From: Arthrobacter sp. ov407
GTDB lineage: Bacteria > Actinomycetota > Actinomycetes > Actinomycetales > Micrococcaceae
Assembly: GCF_900102895.1 (NCBI RefSeq)
Contig: NZ_FNGD01000007.1
Location: 1 to 64,000, forward strand
Direction: 5' to 3'
DNA: 64,000 bases
Shown here: positions 58,185 to 64,000 of the stretch, piece by piece
Layout of the letters: each line of letters begins with the position of its first letter
Position numbering within the stretch: position 1 is the first letter of the stretch
The notes under the pieces: generated by a model
Told to the model about the DNA's origin: nothing
Databases searched by the model: none
Seen by the model: only the letters and a program-made list of their open reading frames with translations
Program-made: the position numbers and the translations under genes

Positions 58185-59138
58185 TCAGTCGCTAAGCGCT
58201 AGGAAGTCGGCCGGGTTGTCCTCCAGGAGGAGTTTGAGCGTGGCGTCGTCGATGCCGGCCGCCCGCATGTCGGGGATCATGTCCTCGAAGATGTAGTTGA
58301 TGGTGTGGCCCTTCACGCCCGGCCAGCCCAGTGGGCTGCAGTTCGCGTCGGCCGAGACGAGGAGCTTGTCCGCATAGCCCTTGTTAACGAGGTTGACGAA
58401 GTGCTCCATGCGTTCGGCGCGCTTGCGGCCCCAGAAAGGCGGATCCGTCAGTTCGAGGTCGTAGCCGAAGGTGTCGAACCCGATGCGGCCGCCCTGTTCG
58501 TAGATCCAATCGTGCGGGGTGACCGGAGCGTTCAGGCCGTCGTCGGCGTGGCCGAACAGCACGCGGTCCAGCGGGAGGCCCTCTTCGTTGAAGATCTTCA
58601 CCGCCGGTTCGGGGTCGATGGCCAGGTGGGTCAGGATCGGCGCGCCGGTGACGACGGCGGCGCGGGCCGCGGCCCGGTAGATGCGCTTGTCCAGGTCAGT
58701 CATTCGTCCGCCGCGGCTCACGCCGACCTTGATGACGCCGGCCTTGGCGCCCGTGTTGCCGATGCCGACCGTGATCTCGTGGATGAACACCTTGGCGAGG
58801 TAGTCCACGGTCGCGCGGGAGAAGTGCGGCAGGGCGGTGTCGCCGCCGACGAAGCCGGTGCAGGCCACGATGTGCACGCCCGTCTTCTGGGACAGGGACT
58901 TGTAGTAGTCGACGTCGCGGCCGTTGCAGATGCCCGTGGCGTCCACAAAGGTACCGCCGCCGTATTCGCGGAATTGCCGCAGCTTCGGCACGGTCTCCTC
59001 GTAGGCCTGCTCCGGGGACTTCCACCATCTGGTGTCCAGTTCTGACCCGGGCATGCCGTAGCCGATGTGTTCGTGGACCGCTACGATTTCCAGTTCTTCG
59101 GCCGGGATGGTTCCCAGCACTGTGTTGACCTTGGTCAT
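58185..59138 (-). CDS. Phosphotriesterase-family metallohydrolase (probably active)
   Basis: A 317-residue amidohydrolase-superfamily TIM barrel of the PTE/lactonase type. All expected metal ligands are present: His22 and His24 (VHEH), carbamylated Lys137 (GVIKVGVSRG), His171 (ILTHL), His197 (LFGHADDG) and Asp264 (VSADAN). Members hydrolyse lactones and phosphotriesters with two divalent metals. The ATG at 59138 is chosen because GAGGTGA lies five bases upstream; a GTG three codons earlier falls inside that site. Its paralogue lies 51 bp upstream. A lactone-opening role fits the neighbourhood. Confidence 0.9.
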   Translation of the reverse strand: MTKVNTVLGTIPAEELEIVAVHEHIGYGMPGSELDTRWWKSPEQAYEETVPKLRQFREYGGGTFVDATGICNGRDVDYYKSLSQKTGVHIVACTGFVGGDTALPHFSRATVDYLAKVFIHEITVGIGNTGAKAGVIKVGVSRGGRMTDLDKRIYRAAARAAVVTGAPILTHLAIDPEPAVKIFNEEGLPLDRVLFGHADDGLNAPVTPHDWIYEQGGRIGFDTFGYDLELTDPPFWGRKRAERMEHFVNLVNKGYADKLLVSADANCSPLGWPGVKGHTINYIFEDMIPDMRAAGIDDATLKLLLEDNPADFLALSD

Positions 59139-59189
59139 TTCGTTCACCTCAGGGGTTCGAAAGCTTGTTGTGTGAGGGCGGACGCGTGC

Positions 59190-60200
59190 TTAGCGCACGG
59201 TCAGCAGGTTGCGCGGGTTGTCCACGAGGATGCGCCGGGAGTCTTCTTCGCTCAGGCCGTTGGCCTTGAGGAAAGGCACGAACGTAGTCAGGACGTGGCT
59301 GTAAGGCAGGTTGTACTCCGGCAGGCCCTTGGCCACGCCGATCGAGTTGCCCGAAAGGATGATCTTGTCGGCATGGCCGGCCCTGACAAGCTCGAGCACC
59401 AGTTCGGCGCGATCGTGGTCGGTGAGGTAGTCCGAGTGGTCGTTGAGGCCCACGTGGTCGATGCCGACGAAGACTCCGCGGGCCGCCACCTCGAAGGCGG
59501 AGCCGGCGGCATCCTTGCGGTCCAGATCGCCGACGAGCACCCGGTCGGCCTCAAGCTGCTCATCCAGAACGATGTCCAGATCGTGCAGGGCATCGGCGCC
59601 GAAGCGGATGGAAACAGGGACGCCGGTGTTCTTGGCGGCGCGGGCGGAGCCGCGGAACAGGCTTTCCTCGGTCGGGGTCATGCCGGCGCGGTCGGCGATG
59701 ATGGCGACGATGCCAGCGGCGGCGCGGCGCTCGACCCGGGGAACCACCATCCCCTCAGTGACCTCCTTGCCGAAGAGATCGCCGAACTTTTCGGCCGGCC
59801 AAGGGTTGGGCGGGTTGGTCTGCGGCGTCAGGAAGTATCCGCCGAGTTCTTCCTCCGGACCCAGACCCGTAGAGGCGACGATGTGGACACCTGTGGAGCG
59901 TGACAGCGCCTCGTAGAGCTTGAGGTCCCGCCCGTGGAACATGCCGGTGCTGTCGACAATCGTCTGTCCGCCGTGCTCGCGGAAGTCCGCAAGCTTCGCG
60001 GCCAGGGCCTCGAAGATCTCCGCCCTGTCCATGGAGATGTCCGGGGCGTACTGGGCACCGGGGAGCACCGACAGCAAGGCTTCATGGACCGCGACAACCC
60101 CCAGTTCGGAAGCAGGGACCGGACCCAGGACCGTATTGACGGTTTGCCCGGCCGGGGCGTGGACTGCGTCGCCGGTCTCGGCGGGTGTGGGGTGACTCAC
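59190..60200 (-). CDS. Phosphotriesterase-family paralogue lacking metal ligands (putative pseudoenzyme)
   Basis: A 336-residue protein clearly homologous to its downstream neighbour along its whole length (VNTVLG, VAVHE, FREHGG, TGVHIVA, HADK). Of the six metal ligands only His39 remains. The second His is Ala41, and the Lys is replaced by Ala166. The two later His positions are Arg199 and Asp225, and the Asp is Asn285. Binuclear catalysis is therefore not expected. The frame is intact and starts at GTG behind AAGGGAG, so the gene seems maintained. It is the first gene of the leftward operon. A structural or regulatory partner of the active paralogue is the simplest reading. Confidence 0.85.
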   Translation of the reverse strand: MSHPTPAETGDAVHAPAGQTVNTVLGPVPASELGVVAVHEALLSVLPGAQYAPDISMDRAEIFEALAAKLADFREHGGQTIVDSTGMFHGRDLKLYEALSRSTGVHIVASTGLGPEEELGGYFLTPQTNPPNPWPAEKFGDLFGKEVTEGMVVPRVERRAAAGIVAIIADRAGMTPTEESLFRGSARAAKNTGVPVSIRFGADALHDLDIVLDEQLEADRVLVGDLDRKDAAGSAFEVAARGVFVGIDHVGLNDHSDYLTDHDRAELVLELVRAGHADKIILSGNSIGVAKGLPEYNLPYSHVLTTFVPFLKANGLSEEDSRRILVDNPRNLLTVR

Positions 60201-60294
60201 GTGGGTTCTCCCTTGAAGTTCGGGGGTCTGAATGCAGGAGCGTCGCGGAGCCTGGCCATGCCGTCGCTCCGTTGCGGTGTAGCCAGCATCACAT

Positions 60295-60320
60295 ATTTCT
60301 TTACATGGTGTCAAAGAAAT
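60295..60320. promoter_or_regulatory. Candidate operator, 8+8 bp inverted repeat
   Basis: ATTTCTTT (60295-60302) and AAAGAAAT (60313-60320) are perfect inverted repeats with a 10-bp spacer. The right arm overlaps the leftward -35 TTGACA, so a protein bound here would block the hydrolase operon. No regulator gene for it lies in the visible part of the locus. Confidence 0.6.
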
Positions 60321-60373
60321 AGTCAGAACGTATCTTTCGAAGTGTTCATGAAACCAACATTCCGCAAAAACTC

Positions 60374-60403
60374 TTGACAGCGTGTAAACCTAGACACCAA
60401 ACT
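60374..60403 (+). promoter_or_regulatory. Candidate promoter of the transporter-P450 operon
   Basis: TTGACA (60374-60379) and CAAACT (60398-60403) are spaced by 18 bp. The -35 is perfect, the -10 is weak. An imperfect dyad GTGT-N8-ACAC sits in the spacer and could be an operator. It lies about 105 bp before the transporter start. Confidence 0.45.
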
Positions 60404-60507
60404 GTGGGGAACCCCACATCTATCTCCGGCCTACCGGCTCTTGCCCCGTAGGGCACCAGTTCTGGCGCGTCACCGGAGAGTCGACCGGAAACAAAGGAGT
60501 TTCATTG

Positions 60508-62238
60508 ATGAGTCAGACCATTTCGGTGCCGAGCCGCGGCTCGGTACGAGCCACGTTCGTGGCCGCCTACAGCGCGGTCACCTTGGCCCAGATCACCAAC
60601 GCCCTGCCAGGTGCCCTCAGCGGCACGTTTGCCGTGGAATTCCACACCTCGGGTGCTGGCCTGACATGGATTGCGGGCATGTTCCTGATGGGCATCGTGG
60701 TGTTTGAGCTCAGCTGGGGCCTCCTGGGTGACATGTTCGGACGCAAGAAGCTGCTCTACGTCGGCGCCGTGGTCAGCATTGTCGGCTCCGTCCTGGCCGC
60801 GCTGGCGCAGACCACCGAAATGATGATCTTCGCGCAGGCGGTCGGCGGCATCGGGGCGGGCATCCTGTTCCCCATCTCGCTGTCAATGATCGCGGCGATC
60901 ACCCCAGACCACCGCGCACGGGCGAAGGTCATCGCCACGTGGGCAGGGTTCCTGTCCCTCGGCGCGGTGATCTCCCCGGTGCTCGCCGGCTTCACGGCGC
61001 AGTTCTTCACGGTGCCCAGTGTTGCTCCGGGCGCACCGAACGCGTTCAGCGGCTGGCGGGCGGCCTACTTGGTTGCGGCCGCCATTGCCGTGCTCGTTCT
61101 CATCGTTGCGCTCCGGGCGAAGGACTCGGCGGCGGCGGAGGGACGCAAGCTGGACCTGCCCGGCCAGATTACGCTCGCACTCGGCCTTATCGCCGTCCTC
61201 TACGCCACGGTGACAGCGGTAGATGCCGGCTTCGGCAGCGCCCAAGTGATTGCAAGCTACGTCGCCGGCGGAATCCTCCTGGTCGCCTTCGTCGTCATCG
61301 AATCACGCACCGCGCAGCCACTGATCCACCTGTCGCTGTTCAAGAACAGCGCCTACTCGATCACCGGCATTGTGGCGGTCACGGGCATGTTCGCCTTCCT
61401 CGCGATCTGCTTCAGCACGAGCGTCGCCGTCAGCGGGCTCGCCCTGGCTGAGACCTGGAAGGTCGGTGTGCTCTTCGTCTTCATCCAGGGTCCCGCGTTC
61501 GCCTTCATCCCGGTTGTGGGGTGGCTCATTCACCACGTGGCCCCGCGCTGGGTGCTCACCGCTGGCTTCGCCCTCATGGCAGTCTCCGGTTTCTGGCTCT
61601 CGACATTCGCCCTCGGCACTCAGGAGGCCTTCGGCGGCACTCCATGGACGGCCTTCATTCCGCCGCTTCTGGTGCTGGGTATCGGATTTGCCCTCACCGT
61701 CGGTTCCGTCACCGCGGTTGCCATCAACACCGTCCCGCCCCAACAGATCGGCATGGCTTCGGCGACGACGAACCTCCTGCGCGACCTCGGGTTCGCCCTT
61801 GGCCCCGTTATCGGCTCAGCCATCGCGTTCGGTATCGGAGCCACGGCCTTCGCGGGTCCCCTTGCCGGGATTCTCGGCGGGGCGGGACTGCCCGCAGAGG
61901 CGGTCAGCGGACTGGCGAACGTGCCGCCGCTGGGCTTCCTCGCCGGCTGGGACGGGGTCGTCGCCCAGTTCTCCGGCCAGGCAGTGGCCGGCGGCGCACC
62001 CGCCCCTGCCGTCGACGGCATGGTCCAGGCCCTCAACGCCGCACAGTCGAAAATCCAGGGCGTGGCAGGGACCTCGCTGGGCCAGGGGTTCCAGGCTGTG
62101 TACCTCACGGCGGGTATCGCGGCGATCCTCTCCGCCATTCTTACCCTCTTCATCTCTGCACGGTCCTCGGCGCCCACGTCCGATGCCACCGCGGAAACCT
62201 CGAAGACCACTGCGGCCAACGCCGAAGCTGCCGTTTAG
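60508..62238 (+). CDS. MFS transporter, DHA2 family (14 helices)
   Basis: A 576-residue membrane protein with about 14 hydrophobic helices. GDMFGRKKLLYVG is the MFS loop signature, and GAVISPVLAGF matches the antiporter motif region of helix 5. A long loop before the last helix (about residues 460-530) is rich in Ala/Gly/Gln. The ATG at 60508 follows AAAGGAG by 8 bases; a TTG one codon earlier is less likely. It is co-directional with the P450 57 bp downstream and may import the substrate or export a toxic intermediate. Confidence 0.88.
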   Translation: MSQTISVPSRGSVRATFVAAYSAVTLAQITNALPGALSGTFAVEFHTSGAGLTWIAGMFLMGIVVFELSWGLLGDMFGRKKLLYVGAVVSIVGSVLAALAQTTEMMIFAQAVGGIGAGILFPISLSMIAAITPDHRARAKVIATWAGFLSLGAVISPVLAGFTAQFFTVPSVAPGAPNAFSGWRAAYLVAAAIAVLVLIVALRAKDSAAAEGRKLDLPGQITLALGLIAVLYATVTAVDAGFGSAQVIASYVAGGILLVAFVVIESRTAQPLIHLSLFKNSAYSITGIVAVTGMFAFLAICFSTSVAVSGLALAETWKVGVLFVFIQGPAFAFIPVVGWLIHHVAPRWVLTAGFALMAVSGFWLSTFALGTQEAFGGTPWTAFIPPLLVLGIGFALTVGSVTAVAINTVPPQQIGMASATTNLLRDLGFALGPVIGSAIAFGIGATAFAGPLAGILGGAGLPAEAVSGLANVPPLGFLAGWDGVVAQFSGQAVAGGAPAPAVDGMVQALNAAQSKIQGVAGTSLGQGFQAVYLTAGIAAILSAILTLFISARSSAPTSDATAETSKTTAANAEAAV

Positions 62239-62295
62239 TACTGGCGGCCCGGCAACCGTTCAACGATCCATCATCTATTCCGCAAGGAGAACACC

Positions 62296-63468
62296 GTGAC
62301 TGCACCCATCGAATCAGACATCGATATCTGGGATGACGATATCCTTGTCGACCCGTACCCCACCTATGCCGCGCTCCGCGAGCAGGCTGCCGTAGTCCAC
62401 CTGCCCAAGAACGACCTGTACGTCCTGACACGCTACGACGCCATCCGCGACGCACTCGGTGATCCGGAAACGTTCTCGTCCACCAGCATCGGATTCAACC
62501 CCATGGTGAACGAGGCACTGCAGGGCACCTCACTCGCCTCCGACCCACCCCTGCACACGCAGCTCCGCGCCACGCTGTCACAGAACCTCACCCCCCGCGC
62601 ACTCCGCGGTCTGAAAGTGGTCATCGACGACAAAGCGGACAAGCTCGTCGCCGAACTCGCCGCCAGCGGCAGCTTCGAGGCCATCGATTCACTGGCCCGC
62701 GCCTTCCCGATCGAGATCGTTGCCGACCTCATTGGCTTCCAGGGACACGTCAAGGACAACATGCTGCGCTGGGGCCAAGCCGCGATGCAGGTCCTCGGCC
62801 CGCTGAACCAGCGCACGCAGGAGAACTTCCCGATCGCCGGCGAGCTTTACGGCTGGTGCTCATCGGTCACCGCAGAAGACCTGGCGCCCGGCTCCATCGG
62901 ACGCGGAATCTTTGACGCCGAGGCGCGCGGGGACATTCCCCAGGGAACTGCCGGGCACATCATCCACCAGTACCTGGGGGCGGGTGTCGACACGACCATC
63001 GCCTCCATCGGGAACATTGTTGCGCTGTTCGGCCACCACCCGGAGCAGTTCGAGCTGGTCCGGAAGAACCCGGAACTCGTCCCCGCGGCTTTCGCCGAGG
63101 TGCTGCGCTACTGGGCACCGGTCCACATCTGGGGCCGCAAAGCCACCCGCGACGTGGAAATCGACGGAGCTACCATTCCTGCCGGCGCCCAGGTGGGCAT
63201 CCTCTTTGGGGCCGGAAACCGGGACCCGCGCCACTACGAGAACCCCGACACCTTTGACATCATGCGCAACCCCGTGGACCACCTGTCCTTCGGCTACGGA
63301 CCGCACGGCTGCGCCGGCCAGGGCCTGGCGAAACTCGAAGCGCATGCGATCATCGAGGCCCTTGCCCGCAGGGTGAAAACGCTGACGATCTCCGACGAGG
63401 TCCGGGAGCCGGGCAACATCACACGGAGCTTCGAGGTGCTCCAGGTCGGCAAGGTGGTGGCAGCATGA
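62296..63468 (+). CDS. Cytochrome P450 (class I, bacterial)
   Basis: A 390-residue soluble haem monooxygenase. The oxygen-binding I-helix has AGVDTT (residues 229-234), EVLRYW is the ExxR motif, and FGYGPHGCAGQ contains the haem-ligating Cys339. Start GTG behind AAGGAG. The ferredoxin and ferredoxin reductase genes follow with ATGA overlaps, making a self-contained three-component electron chain. It would insert one oxygen into a small organic substrate, for example hydroxylation or O-demethylation. The CYP family was not assigned. Confidence 0.93.
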   Translation: MTAPIESDIDIWDDDILVDPYPTYAALREQAAVVHLPKNDLYVLTRYDAIRDALGDPETFSSTSIGFNPMVNEALQGTSLASDPPLHTQLRATLSQNLTPRALRGLKVVIDDKADKLVAELAASGSFEAIDSLARAFPIEIVADLIGFQGHVKDNMLRWGQAAMQVLGPLNQRTQENFPIAGELYGWCSSVTAEDLAPGSIGRGIFDAEARGDIPQGTAGHIIHQYLGAGVDTTIASIGNIVALFGHHPEQFELVRKNPELVPAAFAEVLRYWAPVHIWGRKATRDVEIDGATIPAGAQVGILFGAGNRDPRHYENPDTFDIMRNPVDHLSFGYGPHGCAGQGLAKLEAHAIIEALARRVKTLTISDEVREPGNITRSFEVLQVGKVVAA

Positions 63469-63659
63469 GAATTGAACTGGACCGGCCGCGCTGCGAGGGT
63501 CACGGCCTCTGCGAGGAAGCCGCACCGAGGCTGATGCATTTGGACGACGACGGGGAACTCGTCATCGACGTCCCTGACGTGGACGGGTCCGAGCTCGACG
63601 CCGCCAAAGCGGCGGTCCGGGTCTGCCCTGTCGCCGCGCTGCGGCTGGAGGCGGCATGA
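63465..63659 (+). CDS. P450-linked [3Fe-4S]-type ferredoxin
   Basis: A 64-residue ferredoxin with the motif C10-xx-H13-xx-C16 and C54-P. Three Cys and a His at the fourth position are typical of the small ferredoxins that serve actinobacterial P450s. It carries electrons from the reductase encoded next to the P450. Its ATG overlaps the P450 stop and its stop overlaps the reductase start, both as ATGA. Confidence 0.93.
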   Translation: MRIELDRPRCEGHGLCEEAAPRLMHLDDDGELVIDVPDVDGSELDAAKAAVRVCPVAALRLEAA

Positions 63660-64000
63660 GCATGCGCAGAATAGTGGTGATCGGCAACGGCATCGCCGGA
63701 CTCACGGCCTGCGACTCGCTGCGCTCGGCCGGCTTCGACGGTGAGCTCACTGTTGTGGGTTCCGAGCGGCACCATCCCTACAGCCGGCCCGCCCTGTCCA
63801 AGGCGCTGCTGCACAATATCGAGGAAAGCAGTGTCGATGGGAACAACGGCGATGCCCTACAGGCGCACGCGCTCCCCAAACCGACCCACGAGGCAACGGA
63901 GCTGCTCGGCGTGAGCGCCACGGGCCTGGACGTCGACGCCCGGCTGGTACACCTGGACGGGGGCGGTGAGCTGGCGTACGACGGCCTCGTCATCGCCTCC
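63656..64000 (+). CDS. Ferredoxin reductase, N-terminal part (runs off window)
   Basis: The first 115 residues of an FAD-dependent NAD(P)H reductase. RRIVVIGNGIAGLTACDSLRSAGFDGELTVVG is the FAD Rossmann motif, and HHPYSRPALSK is the conserved flavin-binding segment of P450-system reductases. The ATG overlaps the ferredoxin stop. The NADH-binding half lies beyond position 64000. Confidence 0.9.
   Translation, partial: MSMRRIVVIGNGIAGLTACDSLRSAGFDGELTVVGSERHHPYSRPALSKALLHNIEESSVDGNNGDALQAHALPKPTHEATELLGVSATGLDVDARLVHLDGGGELAYDGLVIAS

Larger units (their letters stand above)
60201..60507. other. Divergent promoter region of the catabolic locus
   Basis: 307 bp without a gene, noticeably more AT-rich than its surroundings. 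It contains a leftward -35 TTGACA (minus strand, 60309-60314) overlapped by an inverted repeat, and a rightward TTGACA (60374-60379) with CAAACT 18 bp downstream. GTGT-N8-ACAC lies just behind the rightward -35. AAAGGAG (60493-60499) serves the transporter gene. Confidence 0.6.

Overview
This is a high-GC actinobacterial chromosome segment, most likely Arthrobacter, Pseudarthrobacter or another Micrococcaceae. The evidence is a complete Pup-proteasome locus whose Pup ends in Gly-Gly-Gln, the mycothiol ligase MshC, RbpA, a natural PafB-PafC fusion, and many genes that start directly behind a TANNNT box, as leaderless actinobacterial genes do. No species can be named from this sequence alone.

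Left accessory region (1-10.28 kb). The 3' end of an IS30-type transposase lies against a thioredoxin-like gene that seems to have lost its C-terminus at the junction. Next come an epoxide hydrolase, about 0.9 kb of apparently non-coding DNA with a nested inverted repeat, a UBP zinc-finger protein, a decayed metallo-beta-lactamase fold fragment, and a three-gene set: GH63-like glycosidase, GH13 alpha-amylase-family enzyme and a DHA2 transporter. A strong hairpin and tRNA-Leu(GAG) close the region. The tRNA 3' end faces the accessory DNA.

Core region (10.5-49.8 kb). Housekeeping genes include an M20 peptidase, acyl-CoA dehydrogenase, UppP, MshC, a PAC2 protein, a HAD phosphatase, an M50 protease and TrmI. 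The Pup-proteasome locus follows (ARC ATPase, Dop, Pup, PrcB, PrcA, PafA, two FKBP isomerases, PafBC), then TatA/TatC, a Ski2-type helicase, an amidohydrolase, Ppm1, RbpA, an SPFH/NfeD pair, an RlmA-like methyltransferase, an S9 peptidase, peptide deformylase and a repeat-bearing lipoprotein. A type III polyketide synthase, a methyltransferase and an FAD monooxygenase form a small probable phenolic-lipid operon.

Right accessory region (49.9-64 kb). An AraC regulator, a VOC protein and a short UvrA-like ATPase look like a drug or DNA-adduct protection cassette. A divergent catabolic locus follows. Leftward run two phosphotriesterase-family proteins, an FAD monooxygenase, an alpha/beta esterase, an MBL-fold hydrolase and a CocE/NonD hydrolase. 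Rightward run a DHA2 transporter, a cytochrome P450, its ferredoxin and the start of the ferredoxin reductase. One of the two phosphotriesterase paralogues has lost five of the six expected metal ligands and is probably a pseudoenzyme. The divergent promoter region carries an 8+8 bp inverted repeat over the leftward -35 box. This locus is the most likely place for undescribed biology: an oxidative and hydrolytic pathway for an unknown ester or lactone substrate.
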